The position numbers and the translations under genes are program-made. From Cytobacillus oceanisediminis (GTDB lineage: Bacteria; Bacillota; Bacilli; Bacillales; Cytobacillaceae): a stretch of DNA of 64,000 nucleotides. The notes beneath the pieces are model-generated. The model was not told where the DNA came from and made no database searches. It was given only the letters and a program-made list of their open reading frames with translations. This document shows positions 52,941 through 62,441 of this stretch, in pieces. The stretch spans positions 372,001 to 436,000 of the forward strand of contig NZ_CP065511.1 of assembly GCF_022811925.1 (NCBI RefSeq), read 5' to 3'. Within the stretch, counting starts at the first letter, position 1. Each line of letters starts with the position of its first letter.

Positions 52941-53013
52941 GGGGCCTTAGCTCAGCTGGGAGAGCGCCTGCTTTGCACGCAGGAGGTCAGCGGTTCGATC
53001 CCGCTAGGCTCCA
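52941..53013 (+). tRNA. tRNA-Ala (TGC)
   Basis: Acceptor GGGGCCT/AGGCTCC (one G-T pair), anticodon TGC in CTGCTTTGCACGCAG. CCA is not fully encoded. Confidence 0.94.
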
Positions 53014-53032
53014 CCTTTATACATAATACGAC

Positions 53033-53067
53033 AATCCTTAGACCAGCATGGTTTAGGGATTTTTTAC
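53033..53067 (+). terminator. Terminator of the rrn-tRNA operon
   Basis: AATCCTTAGACC-AGCAT-GGTTTAGGGATT (one mismatch) with a TTTTT tail, 20 bases after tRNA-Ala. Confidence 0.9.
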
Positions 53068-53227
53068 TTTACAAACAATAATTTGGCAAAAACATAGGAA
53101 GCTAACATAGTATATTTAGAAGCCTCTTTCCTGGCAGCCGCATATATATACACGATTTTGTCGAGTTGAGTCATGTGTTTGAAAGCGGTTAAAATATGAG
53201 TATAAAGGGAAAGGGAGGACTTGTACT

Positions 53228-54133
53228 ATGAAAAGACAGAAATTATCGATAATTGGAATGCCGATGGATCTTGGCCAGATGAGACGCGGTGTGGACATGG
53301 GGCCAAGTGCGATCCGATATGCAGGTGTGAATGAGCGATTAAAGTGTTTATTCGAAGATATCCATGACCAGGGCGATATTGCCATTGGCCGTCCGGAAGT
53401 TCAAATCGATCCAAATTCAAATCTTAGAAACTTGGACCTTATTGCTGAAAAGACAGAAAAACTAGGAGAAGAAGTTGATAAAGCAATAGAAAGTGGTTCT
53501 TTTCCATTAGTACTTGGCGGCGATCACAGCATCGCAATTGGAACATTGGCCGGTGTTTCGAAGCATTACAAAAATCTTGGGGTAATCTGGTATGATGCCC
53601 ACGGGGATTTAAATACAGCTGAAACTTCACCTTCAGGGAACATTCATGGCATGCCTCTTGCAGTAAGCTTGGGAATTGGGCACCCGCTTTTAACCAATGT
53701 AGGAGGATATGCTCCAAAGGTTAAGCCGGAGAATATTGTCATTATTGGGGCAAGATCTTTGGATGAAGGAGAGCGGGAGCTTATTAAGGAAAAAGGCATT
53801 AAAGTATACACCATGCACGAAATTGACCGGCTTGGGATGACAAAGGTTATGGAGGAGTCTATTACATATTTAAAAGAAAGAAATACAGATGGTGTTCATC
53901 TGTCACTGGATTTGGATGGGCTGGATCCGCATGATGCACCGGGTGTTGGAACTCCAGTTATTGGCGGCATCAGCTACCGTGAAAGCCACTTGGCCATGGA
54001 GATGCTCGCAGAATCTCAGATCATTACATCGGCTGAATTTGTAGAGGTTAACCCGATTTTGGATGACAAAAACAAAACAGCTACCGTGGCAGTCGCGCTT
54101 ATGGGTTCATTATTTGGCGAAAAGCTTCTATAA
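53228..54133 (+). CDS. rocF: Arginase
   Basis: The enzyme hydrolyses arginine to ornithine and urea, the first step of arginine catabolism. It is 301 residues (B. subtilis RocF 296). The manganese ligands are visible: LGGDHSIAIGTL (His), WYDAHGDLNT (two Asp and His) and SLDLDGLDP (two Asp); HGMPLAVSLG binds substrate. GGGAGG lies 9 bases before the ATG. A monocistronic transcript is likely, as a terminator follows. Regulation by RocR/AhrC is expected for the family; I see no definite operator. Confidence 0.95.
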   Translation: MKRQKLSIIGMPMDLGQMRRGVDMGPSAIRYAGVNERLKCLFEDIHDQGDIAIGRPEVQIDPNSNLRNLDLIAEKTEKLGEEVDKAIESGSFPLVLGGDHSIAIGTLAGVSKHYKNLGVIWYDAHGDLNTAETSPSGNIHGMPLAVSLGIGHPLLTNVGGYAPKVKPENIVIIGARSLDEGERELIKEKGIKVYTMHEIDRLGMTKVMEESITYLKERNTDGVHLSLDLDGLDPHDAPGVGTPVIGGISYRESHLAMEMLAESQIITSAEFVEVNPILDDKNKTATVAVALMGSLFGEKLL

Positions 54134-54145
54134 TAATAGAAAATA

Positions 54146-54185
54146 AAAATGAGCAGAACGTAAACAAGTTCTGCTCATTTTTTTG
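54146..54185. terminator. Terminator after rocF
   Basis: AAAATGAGCAGAAC-GTAAACAA-GTTCTGCTCATTTTTTT: a 14-bp stem. The right arm carries the stop codon of the opposite-strand Spo0E-like ORF, so it probably terminates both. Confidence 0.9.
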
Positions 54186-54333
54186 CTGTGAGTGTATAAT
54201 ATTTATTTAGAAGTTGATCGAGTTTCGTGCTGGTATCAACTACCATATGATCTGTAAAAGAAGCGGAACCTGCTAACTGGATCATTCTTGACCGGCAATC
54301 CTCAATATCTCTCAATAGTTCCTTAACACACAC
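54175..54333 (-). CDS. Spo0E-like aspartyl-phosphate phosphatase
   Basis: A 52-residue minus-strand ORF begins at GTG 54333 with AAAGGG upstream. It reads CVKELLRDIEDCRSRMIQLA and VVDTSTKLDQLLNKYYTLTA. The two-helix hairpin with the S-x-x-L-D signature (STKLDQLLNKY) matches the Spo0E/YisI/YnzD family, which dephosphorylates Spo0A~P and delays sporulation. The length fits (50-85 residues). It is convergent with rocF and divergent from sigW. Its stop codon lies inside the rocF terminator stem. Function is inferred from family resemblance. Confidence 0.7.
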   Translation of the reverse strand: MCVKELLRDIEDCRSRMIQLAGSASFTDHMVVDTSTKLDQLLNKYYTLTAKK

Positions 54334-54445
54334 CGTAACCAACCCTTTTCGATTAATTTAGTACTTTTATACCCTAAAAGAAAAAAAATAAACCAGAATA
54401 AGTAAAAATTTGCTAATATAGAAATTGAATGTTTTTTTATTAAAA

Positions 54446-54472
54446 TGAAACCTTTTCCGCTATCGATTCGTA
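54446..54472 (+). promoter_or_regulatory. Sigma-W autoregulatory promoter
   Basis: TGAAAC (54446-54451), a 17-base spacer and CGTA (54469-54472), the sigma-W consensus, 36 bases before the sigW start. This predicts that sigma-W activates its own operon. Confidence 0.85.
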
Positions 54473-54507
54473 TTATCGATTAGCCGCACTGGAGCGGAGG
54501 TAAAAAA

Positions 54508-55071
54508 ATGGAGACAATCGTAAAGAAGAGGATAAAGCAAGTATTAAAAGGCGACCAGGATGCTTATGCTGAAGTTGTTGAAATATACAAAGATAAAGTT
54601 TTTCAGATTTGCTACAGAATGCTGGGAAACAGGCATGAGGCAGAGGATATTGCTCAGGAGGCTTTCTTAAGAGCCTATGTAAACATTGCCAGCTTTAATA
54701 TTGACTTGAAATTTTCCACGTGGCTCTATCGGATTGCCACTAACCTTTGTATAGACAGAATCAGAAAAAAGAAGCCTGATTATTATCTGGATGCAGAGGT
54801 CGCAGGAACGGATGGACTGAACATGTATTCTCAAATTGCTTCCGATGCGAGGCTGCCGGAGGAAGATGTAGAAAGCCTTGAACTCCAGGAAACAATCCAA
54901 AGGGAAATATCGAAGCTTCCGGAGAAATATCGTTCGGTTATTGTTTTAAAATATATTGAAGAATTATCGCTGAACGAGATCAGTGAAACGCTCGACCTTC
55001 CTCTGGGAACGGTTAAAACCAGGATTCACCGGGGCAGGGAAGCACTTAGGAATCAATTAAGATACGTTTAA
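54508..55071 (+). CDS. sigW: RNA polymerase sigma factor SigW
   Basis: An ECF sigma factor (187 residues, the B. subtilis length) that drives the envelope and antimicrobial-peptide stress regulon. Region 2 is VFQICYRMLGNRHEAEDIAQ followed by EAFLRAYVNI, with promoter-melting STWLYRIATN. Region 4 has the helix-turn-helix LSLNEISETLDLPLGTVKTR. GGAGG precedes the ATG. It is autoregulated by the sigma-W promoter at 54446 and held by RsiW, encoded 17 bases later. Confidence 0.95.
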   Translation: METIVKKRIKQVLKGDQDAYAEVVEIYKDKVFQICYRMLGNRHEAEDIAQEAFLRAYVNIASFNIDLKFSTWLYRIATNLCIDRIRKKKPDYYLDAEVAGTDGLNMYSQIASDARLPEEDVESLELQETIQREISKLPEKYRSVIVLKYIEELSLNEISETLDLPLGTVKTRIHRGREALRNQLRYV

Positions 55072-55088
55072 AAAAGAGGGTGAGAACT

Positions 55089-55724
55089 TTGAAATGTCCA
55101 GCAGAAATGGTTGTTTATATGCATGAGTACCTAGATGAAGAGATCTCAGCCGAACATGAGAAGGAATTAAGGGCACATTTGCAGAACTGTGAGGAATGCC
55201 AAATTCATTTCCATGAATTAAAGAAGACGATCGCTTTAGTCCAAAGCACTTCACATATACAGGCACCTGAAAATTTCACGGCAAACGTTATGGCGAAATT
55301 GCCTAAAGAAAAGCGAAAAGTCGGGGTTCAGCGCTGGTTCAGGCATCATCCGCTTTTAACTGCGGCATCCCTCTTTCTTGTTCTGATGATGGGAAGCGTC
55401 GTTTCTTCCTGGGATCAGGATCACCAACTATCGGTTTCTAAGCAGCCAAACCTTGTTGTGCAAAACGATAAGGTGATTGTACCAGAAGGCGAAGTGGTAA
55501 AAGGCGATGTAGTGGTTAAGAACGGCGACTTGGAAATCAAGGGCGAAATAGACGGAAATGTTACGGTCATCAATGGCCAGCAGTACATGGCTTCAGCCGG
55601 TAATGTTACCGGAGAAATCGAAGAGGTTGATGCCATTTTTGAATGGCTGTGGTATCACATCAAAAAGGCAGCCAAGGATGCTGTAAATGTATTTGAAAAC
55701 GGAGAAACAGACAAAGAGAAATAG
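55089..55724 (+). CDS. rsiW: Anti-sigma-W factor RsiW
   Basis: RsiW (211 residues) is a membrane-spanning anti-sigma factor cleaved in turn by PrsW and RasP under envelope stress. The cytosolic zinc-binding ZAS domain has AHLQNCEECQIHF (H30, C34, C37). A membrane helix lies at about residues 89-106. In the extracytoplasmic part MASAG places an Ala-Ser pair at 168-169, the same position as the B. subtilis PrsW cleavage site. TTG 55089 is chosen, eight bases after AAGAGGG and matching the family N-terminus; an in-frame GTG at 55080 overlaps the ribosome site. Confidence 0.92.
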   Translation: MKCPAEMVVYMHEYLDEEISAEHEKELRAHLQNCEECQIHFHELKKTIALVQSTSHIQAPENFTANVMAKLPKEKRKVGVQRWFRHHPLLTAASLFLVLMMGSVVSSWDQDHQLSVSKQPNLVVQNDKVIVPEGEVVKGDVVVKNGDLEIKGEIDGNVTVINGQQYMASAGNVTGEIEEVDAIFEWLWYHIKKAAKDAVNVFENGETDKEK

Positions 55725-55735
55725 ACATAACCATA

Positions 55736-55768
55736 GTAAGAATCCCTGCTTTAAGGCAGGGATTCTTA
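55736..55768 (+). terminator. Terminator-like hairpin after rsiW
   Basis: AAGAATCCCTGC-TTTAAG-GCAGGGATTCTT, a perfect 12-bp stem. The tail is only weakly T-rich. Confidence 0.8.
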
Positions 55769-55807
55769 GTGTACTTATTTTTCCAGGTGGTGTCTGTTGT
55801 CTCAAAA

Positions 55808-55835
55808 TTGGAATTAGCGTTAAATATGATATAAT
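55808..55835 (+). promoter_or_regulatory. Sigma-A promoter of cdaA
   Basis: TTGGAA (55808-55813), a 16-base spacer and TATAAT (55830-55835), 66 bases before cdaA. Confidence 0.7.
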
Positions 55836-55901
55836 ATGAAAGTTACATAAAGGAACTTTAAGCATTGATTGCTTTTGAAATATATATTTGGAGGAAGGAT
55901 A

Positions 55902-56729
55902 ATGTCGTTTGCAGATTTCTCTATTTTGAAATTGTTGGCTAATACAATAGACATTCTCCTTGTCTGGTACGTCATCTATAAGCTCATAATGATTGTTAAA
56001 GGAACAAAGGCTGTCCAATTGCTGAAAGGGATTTTTGTCATTATCCTGGTTAAAGTAGCAAGCGACAAGTTCCACCTGCAAACATTAGGCTGGATGATGG
56101 AACAAGTGCTTCTTTGGGGATTTCTGGCCATCATAATCATTTTCCAGCCGGAGCTGCGAAGAGCATTGGAGCAATTGGGGAGAGGAAGATTCTTCTCAAG
56201 GACGGCTAATCAGGAGGAGGAAAATCAGGAGAAACTCGTCGAATCCATAGCTAAGGCTGTGGATTATATGGCTAAACGCCGCATTGGGGCGCTTATTTCA
56301 GTTGAGCGGGAAACAGGGATGAACGATTATATTGAAACCGGTATTCAGCTGGATTCCAAAATTTCATCTGAGCTCCTGATTAATATATTTATACCGAATA
56401 CACCGTTGCATGACGGAGCCGTTATCATTCAAAAGAATTGTGTGGCTGCAGCAGCGTGTTATCTGCCTCTGTCAGAAAGTCCATTCATTTCAAAAGAGCT
56501 GGGCACCAGACATAGGGCTGCTTTAGGTATAAGTGAAGTAACTGACAGTATTACCATTATCGTTTCAGAGGAAACAGGAAGTGTTTCCTTAACCAAAAAC
56601 GGTGAGCTGCACCGTGATTTAAAAGCTGAAGCTTTTAAAGATATGCTTTCAAATGAGTTGCTTGTTCAACATAAAATAAAGCAGACTTCTTCAGGTCTTT
56701 GGAACTGGAGGGGGAAAAAGAATGGATAA
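55902..56729 (+). CDS. cdaA: Diadenylate cyclase CdaA
   Basis: CdaA condenses two ATP to cyclic di-AMP, an essential second messenger for potassium and osmotic control. It is 275 residues. Three N-terminal membrane helices (about 10-85) precede the DAC domain; the catalytic DGA is at 171-173 and RHR at 203-205, the same numbering as B. subtilis. The in-frame start at 55869 lacks a ribosome site; ATG 55902 follows GGAGGAAGG. It overlaps cdaR by 8 bases; cdaA-cdaR-glmM is the conserved order. Confidence 0.96.
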   Translation: MSFADFSILKLLANTIDILLVWYVIYKLIMIVKGTKAVQLLKGIFVIILVKVASDKFHLQTLGWMMEQVLLWGFLAIIIIFQPELRRALEQLGRGRFFSRTANQEEENQEKLVESIAKAVDYMAKRRIGALISVERETGMNDYIETGIQLDSKISSELLINIFIPNTPLHDGAVIIQKNCVAAAACYLPLSESPFISKELGTRHRAALGISEVTDSITIIVSEETGSVSLTKNGELHRDLKAEAFKDMLSNELLVQHKIKQTSSGLWNWRGKKNG

Positions 56730-58032
56730 GTTAATTGATAAATTGGTAGATACCCGCTGGTTTATGAAAATTGTTGCCTTGATTCTGGCACTTTTTCTAT
56801 TTGATTCAGTATATGATGCAGATAAGGAATTAAAGAACATAAACGTTCCTGGCCAGCAGGATTCAGACATTATTGAAGATGTCCCGGTGAAAAGTTATTA
56901 TGATACGGAAAATCTGGTCGTTACCGGTATTCCAGATACTGTTGATTTGAGCATAGAGGGTCCCAAAAGCCACCTTGAGCCAGCGAAAAAACAGCAGAAC
57001 TTTGAAGTATATGTAGATTTGACGAATGCAGAAATTGGCTCTCAAAGAGTGGAAATTAAGATCCGCGATATCTCAGATAAACTTGATGTGACGATCAATC
57101 CGCAATATGCAGATGTGACAGTCCATGAAAAAGTGACCCAGGAATTTAAAGTGGATGCAGAATTTAATAATGGCCTGCTTGGTGAGGGCTATACGGCCGA
57201 AGCGGCATCTGCAGAACCAAAGACGGTAAAAATCACGGGAGCAAAAGAAGTGATTGAGCGGATCAGCTTTGTTAAAGCAACCCTTGATGTAAAGGGGCCA
57301 ATAACCGAGACAATCACTGATGAAGCAACTGTCAGGGTATTGGACCGTGAGATGAATAAGCTTGATGTTATTGTGGAACCCCAAGTGATTCAAGTAACAG
57401 TGCCGGTTAAGCAGTTAAGCAAGACGGTTCCCGTTACGATCGTCCGGAAGGGGGACCCTCAAGATGGTGTTACCATTAATTCGATTGAACTCGATGTTAA
57501 CGAGGCTTCTATAACGGGCCGGGAAGAAATATTAAATGAGACTGAAAGTGTCAGGGTAGAGGTGGATGTCAGCAAGATTGATAAAGATACCGTGCTCACC
57601 CTGCCGGTTATTATTCCGGATGGGATTTCTGCAGTGGATCCTAAGACAGTGAAGGCGTCTGTTAACGTTAGCACTGAGGAGAATGTGAATGAAGAGGATA
57701 ATACAGAAGAGCCTGCTGAAGAAACAGAGGCACAGGAACAAGAGGAAACCAAAACCTTTTCAAGCCTCCCCATCAACTTAGCTGGTTTAGCTGAAGAATA
57801 TGAAGCGGTCCTTAATAACCCAGCTTCCGGACGGACAAGTATTACGGTTACCGGTAAAAGCAGTACGGTTCAGGATCTCAAAGCTGAAGATTTTAATTTA
57901 TATTTGAGCCTGGCAGACCTTGGTGAAGGTGACCATGAGGTGCCAATCAATATCGATGGCCCTTCAGGGGTGGAAATAAAACCTGCAGCAGGTAAAGCGA
58001 CTATAACAATTACGCGAAAAGAAGAAGCTTAA
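56722..58032 (+). CDS. cdaR: CdaA regulatory protein CdaR (YbbR)
   Basis: CdaR binds and modulates CdaA. An N-terminal membrane segment ([20 protein letters not shown]) leads into extracytoplasmic YbbR repeats: each has a [24 protein letters not shown] unit, seen at about residues 45-125, 140-215, 225-305 and 345-430. A linker of Glu, Thr and Asn (about 315-340) separates the last repeat. It is 436 residues versus 483 in B. subtilis; the shorter length lies mainly in the C-terminal tail. It is translationally coupled to cdaA. Confidence 0.93.
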   Translation: MDKLIDKLVDTRWFMKIVALILALFLFDSVYDADKELKNINVPGQQDSDIIEDVPVKSYYDTENLVVTGIPDTVDLSIEGPKSHLEPAKKQQNFEVYVDLTNAEIGSQRVEIKIRDISDKLDVTINPQYADVTVHEKVTQEFKVDAEFNNGLLGEGYTAEAASAEPKTVKITGAKEVIERISFVKATLDVKGPITETITDEATVRVLDREMNKLDVIVEPQVIQVTVPVKQLSKTVPVTIVRKGDPQDGVTINSIELDVNEASITGREEILNETESVRVEVDVSKIDKDTVLTLPVIIPDGISAVDPKTVKASVNVSTEENVNEEDNTEEPAEETEAQEQEETKTFSSLPINLAGLAEEYEAVLNNPASGRTSITVTGKSSTVQDLKAEDFNLYLSLADLGEGDHEVPINIDGPSGVEIKPAAGKATITITRKEEA

Positions 58033-58066
58033 TATAGTTTTTAAAGTTAGAAGGAGCGATTATAAA

Positions 58067-59416
58067 ATGGGTAAATATTTCGGTACAGATGGAGTACGAG
58101 GAGTTGCAAATAGTGAATTGACACCAGAGCTGGCTTTTAAACTGGGCCGTTTTGGGGGTTATGTATTAACGAAGGACCATGATCGTCCGAAAGTATTAAT
58201 CGGCCGTGATACCCGTATTTCGGGCCATATGCTGGAAGGCGCACTTGTAGCGGGGCTATTATCAATCGGAGCAGAAGTTATGCGCCTCGGAGTCATTTCA
58301 ACGCCTGGCGTCGCTTATTTAACAAAAGCTCTGGGTGCAGAAGCTGGCGTAATGATTTCTGCATCCCATAATCCTGTTGAAGATAACGGAATCAAGTTCT
58401 TTGGCCCGGATGGGTTTAAACTGTCCGATGATCAGGAGGCTGAGATTGAGGAATTAATGGATATGGCAGAAGACCAGCTTCCAAGACCGGTCGGAGGCAG
58501 CCTGGGACAGGTGAATGATTACTTTGAAGGCGGACAGAAGTATCTTCAATACCTAAAGCAGACGGTTGATGAAGATTTCTCTGGCATCCACATTGCGCTC
58601 GATTGTGCACATGGTGCTACTTCACCGCTGGCAACACACCTATTTGCTGATCTTGATGCTGATCTTTCCATGATGGGAGCATCTCCTAACGGGTTAAATA
58701 TCAATGCAGGAGTCGGTTCTACTCATCCTGAGGCATTGTCTGCCTTTGTTAAGGAAAAAGAAGCAGATGTAGGTTTGGCTTTTGATGGCGATGGCGACCG
58801 TTTAATTGCCATTGATGAAAATGGCGATATTGTAGATGGCGACCAGATCATGTATATCTGCGGAAAATACATGAAAGAGCAGGGAAGGCTTAAGCAAAAT
58901 ACTGTTGTTTCCACTGTGATGAGCAACCTTGGCTTCTATAAAGGGCTTGAAGCCAACGGTGTGGAAAGTGTTCAGACAGCTGTAGGCGACCGCTATGTTG
59001 TGGAGGAAATGAAGAAGAACGGATACAACCTTGGCGGAGAACAGTCAGGTCATATCATTTTCCTGGACTACATCACAACTGGAGATGGGCTTTTGACAGG
59101 CCTTCAGCTTGTTAACATCATGAAAGTAACCAAGAAGCCGCTATCTGAGCTTGCGAACGAAATGCAGAAATTCCCGCAGAAGCTTGTAAACATTCGTGTA
59201 ACAGATAAGCATCATGTAACAGACAATGAAAAAGTGAAAGAAGTCATTGCACAGGTTGAAGAAGAAATGAACGGAAACGGCCGGATTCTGGTACGTCCTT
59301 CCGGTACAGAGCCGCTTGTCCGCGTAATGGCAGAAGCCCCAACGGGTGAACTTTGCGCAGCCTATGTAGAGCGCATCGCTGCTGTTGTTGAAAGTGAAAT
59401 GGGATTAAAAGAATAA
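58067..59416 (+). CDS. glmM: Phosphoglucosamine mutase
   Basis: GlmM converts glucosamine-6-phosphate to glucosamine-1-phosphate for cell-wall synthesis. It is 449 residues (B. subtilis 448). The phospho-serine loop is [17 protein letters not shown] with the catalytic Ser at about residue 100. The metal loop is [12 protein letters not shown]. The sugar loop is [10 protein letters not shown], and the phosphate-binding C-terminus has [19 protein letters not shown] lies upstream. In B. subtilis GlmM also binds and inhibits CdaA, which fits the linkage. Confidence 0.97.
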   Translation: MGKYFGTDGVRGVANSELTPELAFKLGRFGGYVLTKDHDRPKVLIGRDTRISGHMLEGALVAGLLSIGAEVMRLGVISTPGVAYLTKALGAEAGVMISASHNPVEDNGIKFFGPDGFKLSDDQEAEIEELMDMAEDQLPRPVGGSLGQVNDYFEGGQKYLQYLKQTVDEDFSGIHIALDCAHGATSPLATHLFADLDADLSMMGASPNGLNINAGVGSTHPEALSAFVKEKEADVGLAFDGDGDRLIAIDENGDIVDGDQIMYICGKYMKEQGRLKQNTVVSTVMSNLGFYKGLEANGVESVQTAVGDRYVVEEMKKNGYNLGGEQSGHIIFLDYITTGDGLLTGLQLVNIMKVTKKPLSELANEMQKFPQKLVNIRVTDKHHVTDNEKVKEVIAQVEEEMNGNGRILVRPSGTEPLVRVMAEAPTGELCAAYVERIAAVVESEMGLKE

Positions 59417-59426
59417 AAAGCACAAA

Positions 59427-59472
59427 TCATATGCATAAGGGAACTCCTGAACTCCCTTATGCATATTTTTAT
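59427..59472 (+). terminator. Terminator after glmM
   Basis: ATATGCATAAGGGA...TCCCTTATGCATAT is a 14-bp perfect stem followed by TTTTATA. It separates cdaA-cdaR-glmM from the glmS transcript. Confidence 0.9.
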
Positions 59473-59546
59473 ATATGGAGTTTACAGCCGTACAAAAAGG
59501 GAATACCCAAATGGCTGGCTGGCAGGCAGCTGCCTTAATTTATCTG

Positions 59547-59575
59547 TTGACGGAAGTCTGACTTTGATGTATGAT
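59547..59575 (+). promoter_or_regulatory. Sigma-A promoter of glmS
   Basis: TTGACG (59547-59552), a 17-base spacer and TATGAT (59570-59575), about 80 bases before the ribozyme. The stretch 59473-59546 before it shows no gene; a 62-codon frame from 59459 begins inside the glmM terminator and has no ribosome site. Confidence 0.75.
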
Positions 59576-59651
59576 AATCCTGTTTTTGTATTTAAGAATA
59601 CAGGACATCTTTATTCAAGAAGAGAAAGGTGGATCGTGAGAAATTAATTTA

Positions 59652-59815
59652 ATCTAAAGCGCCTGAACTGATCCTGGACGTAAGGATTAGTTGACGAGGA
59701 GGAGGTTTATCGAATGTTCGGCGGATGCCTCCCGGTTGAAAGCACAACCGATGATTTCTTCTTTAAAACATTCGGGCAACTGAATGCACAAAGAGAAGGG
59801 AATGCTAAAACTAAG
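59652..59815 (+). ncRNA. glmS ribozyme
   Basis: The glucosamine-6-phosphate-dependent self-cleaving ribozyme in the glmS 5' leader. Conserved elements appear in order: AAAGCGCC at the cleavage site (before G59659), AACTG and AGTTGACGAGG, then GGAGGTTTATCGA and GGCGGATGCCTCCCGG. The GGTTGAAAGCACAACCGATG arm and CACAAAGAGAAGG 3' part follow. By family knowledge, cleavage exposes the mRNA to RNase J, giving feedback on amino-sugar supply. The 3' end is approximate. Confidence 0.93.
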
Positions 59816-59839
59816 AAACGCTCACCCAAGAGGCTGTAA

Positions 59840-59913
59840 TGCCCCTTATTGCGGCGAATATAAAAAAACAGAGATAAGGGGCAGGACTGCCCCGAAAAGG
59901 CTTCTTGCCCCTT
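59840..59913 (+). promoter_or_regulatory. Competing hairpins between the ribozyme and glmS
   Basis: Four complementary blocks follow the ribozyme: TGCCCCTTAT (59840-59849), ATAAGGGGCA (59874-59883), TGCCCC (59888-59893) and TGCCCCTT (59906-59913). The second block can pair with the first (10 bp), with the third (6 bp, tetraloop GGAC-like) or with the fourth (8 bp). The fourth lies just ahead of the AGGAGG of glmS. It could be an alternative-pairing control; no experiment is implied. Confidence 0.55.
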
Positions 59914-59935
59914 CATTAATAGGAGGAAAAGAAGT

Positions 59936-61738
59936 ATGTGTGGTATCGTTGGATATATTGGAAACTTAGATTCAAAGGAAATTTTATTAAAGGGCTTGGA
60001 AAAGCTTGAATATAGAGGCTATGATTCAGCTGGCATCGCGGTTATAAATGATAACGGCGTTCAGGTTTTCAAGGAAAAAGGCCGTATTGCGGACCTTCGC
60101 AGTATTGTTGATGAAGATGTAATGGCAAACACAGGGATTGGCCACACCCGCTGGGCGACTCATGGTGTTCCAAGCACAGTAAATGCTCATCCTCATCAAA
60201 GTAATTCTGGCCGTTTTACTCTTGTTCACAATGGCGTAATTGAGAACTATGACATCTTAAAGCGCGAATATTTGCAGGGAGTTGCCCTTAAAAGTGATAC
60301 AGATACAGAGATCATCGTTCAGCTGATTGAATTATTCGTGAACGAAGGTGCTAATACTGAAGAAGCGTTCCGCAAAACGCTGACACTTTTAAAAGGCTCT
60401 TATGCAATCGCCCTATTGGATGCAGAAAACGATGAAACGATTTTTGTTGCGAAAAACAAGAGCCCTCTTCTGGTTGGATTAGGTGAAACATTCAATGTAG
60501 TCGCTTCTGACGCAATGGCGATGCTGCAAGTTACAGATCAATATGTTGAACTAATGGACAAAGAAATCGTTATTGTCACAAAAGATGCTGTTAAAATCCA
60601 GACGCTGAATGGCGAGGAAATCAGCCGTGATCCGTATACGGCCGAATTGGATGCAAGCGATATTGAAAAAGGAACATATCCTCACTACATGCTGAAAGAA
60701 ATCGATGAGCAGCCTTTAGTGATGCGCAAAATCATCCAGAAGTATCAAGATGATAATGGCGAGCTGACAATCGATCAGGAAATCGTTGAAGCGATGAACG
60801 ATGCAGACCGCATTTATATCATTGCTGCCGGGACTTCATATCATGCAGGTCTTGTTGGAAAGCAGTTCATTGAAAAAATCGCAAAAATCCCAGTTGAGGT
60901 TCATATTTCAAGTGAGTTTGGCTACAATATTCCGTTGCTTTCAGAGAAGCCGCTATTTATCTTTATCTCTCAAAGCGGTGAGACAGCTGATAGCCGTGCC
61001 GTACTAGTAAATGTGAAGGAAATGGGCCATAAGGCATTAACCATTACAAACGTTCCAGGTTCAACTCTATCACGTGAAGCAGAATACACGTTATTGCTTC
61101 ATGCCGGTCCTGAAATTGCGGTTGCTTCTACAAAGGCATACACAGCCCAGATTGCTGTATTATCCATTCTTGCAGAAGTTACAGCGAAGAGCCGCGGATT
61201 AGAACTGGACTTCAACCTTGTTCAGGAGCTAGGCATTGTTGCTAATGCAATGGAAGTCCTTTGCGATGCGAAGGAAGAGTTCGAAGATATAGCACGCAAA
61301 TTCCTTTCCACTACACGCAATGCGTTCTTTATTGGCCGTGGGATCGACTACTATGTTGGCCTTGAAGGTGCACTTAAGCTGAAGGAAATTTCATATATTC
61401 AAGCTGAAGGCTTTGCAGGCGGAGAATTAAAGCATGGAACCATCGCTTTAATCGAGAACGGTACGCCAATCATTGCCCTGGCAACTCAAGAAAGTGTTAA
61501 CTTAAGCATTCGCGGCAACGTCAAAGAGGTTGTTGCCCGTGGAGCAAACCCTTGCATCATTTCCATGAAAGGGCTGGAAACAGAAGAAGACAGCTTTATC
61601 ATTCCGGAAGTGAGCGAGCTATTAACACCTCTTATCTCTGTAATACCTTTACAATTAATCTCTTACTTTGCTGCGCTGCACCGCGAGTGTGACGTAGATA
61701 AGCCGCGTAACCTGGCTAAGTCGGTTACTGTGGAGTAA
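59936..61738 (+). CDS. glmS: Glutamine-fructose-6-phosphate aminotransferase
   Basis: GlmS makes glucosamine-6-phosphate from fructose-6-phosphate and glutamine. It is 600 residues, as in B. subtilis. Cys2 (MCGIVGYIG) is the glutaminase nucleophile. GHTRWATHG and [20 protein letters not shown] complete that domain. Two SIS domains follow: [12 protein letters not shown] and [15 protein letters not shown], then [20 protein letters not shown]. The terminal KSVTVE is typical. The gene is controlled by the glmS ribozyme upstream. AGGAGG lies 9 bases before the ATG. Confidence 0.98.
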   Translation: MCGIVGYIGNLDSKEILLKGLEKLEYRGYDSAGIAVINDNGVQVFKEKGRIADLRSIVDEDVMANTGIGHTRWATHGVPSTVNAHPHQSNSGRFTLVHNGVIENYDILKREYLQGVALKSDTDTEIIVQLIELFVNEGANTEEAFRKTLTLLKGSYAIALLDAENDETIFVAKNKSPLLVGLGETFNVVASDAMAMLQVTDQYVELMDKEIVIVTKDAVKIQTLNGEEISRDPYTAELDASDIEKGTYPHYMLKEIDEQPLVMRKIIQKYQDDNGELTIDQEIVEAMNDADRIYIIAAGTSYHAGLVGKQFIEKIAKIPVEVHISSEFGYNIPLLSEKPLFIFISQSGETADSRAVLVNVKEMGHKALTITNVPGSTLSREAEYTLLLHAGPEIAVASTKAYTAQIAVLSILAEVTAKSRGLELDFNLVQELGIVANAMEVLCDAKEEFEDIARKFLSTTRNAFFIGRGIDYYVGLEGALKLKEISYIQAEGFAGGELKHGTIALIENGTPIIALATQESVNLSIRGNVKEVVARGANPCIISMKGLETEEDSFIIPEVSELLTPLISVIPLQLISYFAALHRECDVDKPRNLAKSVTVE

Positions 61739-62040
61739 GGAAAGTCTGTATTGAAAATAATGCTGGACCAGTAAAGTTGGGGTGCCGACTTGAAAATTGC
61801 CGCTCCACAACATTTATAAAAATTTGATCAAGTAAGACTCAATCCAATTGCAGGATTGGGTCTTTTTTTAAAATGAGAATTGCAGATAAGACCGGCAACA
61901 TTTAGCATTCATTTAAGCTGCGAAAATTTAGCAGTCTGGCGTAATAAAAGAAGGCAGTTACGGATTCAGGCAGGATTTACAACTGTTTTCTTAAAGGGTA
62001 TGATTTTTATAGGTAGATAATAGATTATGGGAGCGGAATA
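61739..62040. other. Spacer after glmS
   Basis: Apart from the terminator at 61832-61868 I see no gene or repeat. The stretch is AT-rich. Confidence 0.6.
61832..61868 (+). terminator. Terminator after glmS
   Basis: AAGACTCAATCC-AATTGC-AGGATTGGGTCTT (one mismatch) with a TTTTTT tail. Confidence 0.85.
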
Positions 62041-62430
62041 ATGAAAGAATTAACATTCAAATCTTACGACCAATTTCTCCAATTTAACGAACATAAGGCG
62101 ATGGAAAAAGCGGTCATGAAGGGACTTCAAGGAGATGAACTAGTAAAATTCAAACTTGATTTCCTGCAAAGAGCCAAAACAATGTGGAAAGAGTATGATT
62201 GTGATCTTTGGATTCAAAAACACGGATATGTCATCATAAATGTATGGAAAGACGGCAGTGGCAAAAGAAAAGTAACAAGAGGAAGACCAAAAAAACTAGA
62301 TTCTGAAAAATATATACATACCGTTCATGTTAGGTTAGATGAGGAAACGTATCGGCAGCTCACGAATCACTGCCAGGAAAATCAAATCGATGTATCTGAA
62401 GCTATTCGGGTTCTTATTAAAACACTATAG
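62041..62430 (+). CDS. Ribbon-helix-helix DNA-binding protein
   Basis: A 129-residue protein. The C-terminal segment YIHTVHVRLDEETYRQLTNH and CQENQIDVSEAIRVLIKTL (about residues 90-129) has the ribbon-helix-helix pattern of CopG/Arc regulators. Ahead of it lies a basic GRPKK motif resembling an AT-hook. The N-terminal part (FKSYDQFLQFNEHKAMEKAV) is helical and unrecognised. GGGAGC precedes the ATG. The neighbouring Fur-controlled siderophore genes are separated by a terminator, so a regulatory link is unproven. No toxin partner is adjacent. Confidence 0.7.
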   Translation: MKELTFKSYDQFLQFNEHKAMEKAVMKGLQGDELVKFKLDFLQRAKTMWKEYDCDLWIQKHGYVIINVWKDGSGKRKVTRGRPKKLDSEKYIHTVHVRLDEETYRQLTNHCQENQIDVSEAIRVLIKTL

Positions 62431-62441
62431 AGGCAACAAAT

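Noticed and set aside
53119..53135. Possible sigma-54 (sigma-L) promoter before rocF (CTGGCAGCCGC)
   Set aside because: The -24-like TGGCA is present but no GC at the expected -12 spacing, so support is too weak.
59459..59647. 62-codon frame between glmM and glmS
   Set aside because: It begins inside the glmM terminator, has no ribosome site, and runs across the glmS promoter.
62041..62430. Toxin-antitoxin module built on the RHH protein
   Set aside because: No adjacent toxin-like gene; a terminator follows and the neighbour is a permease.
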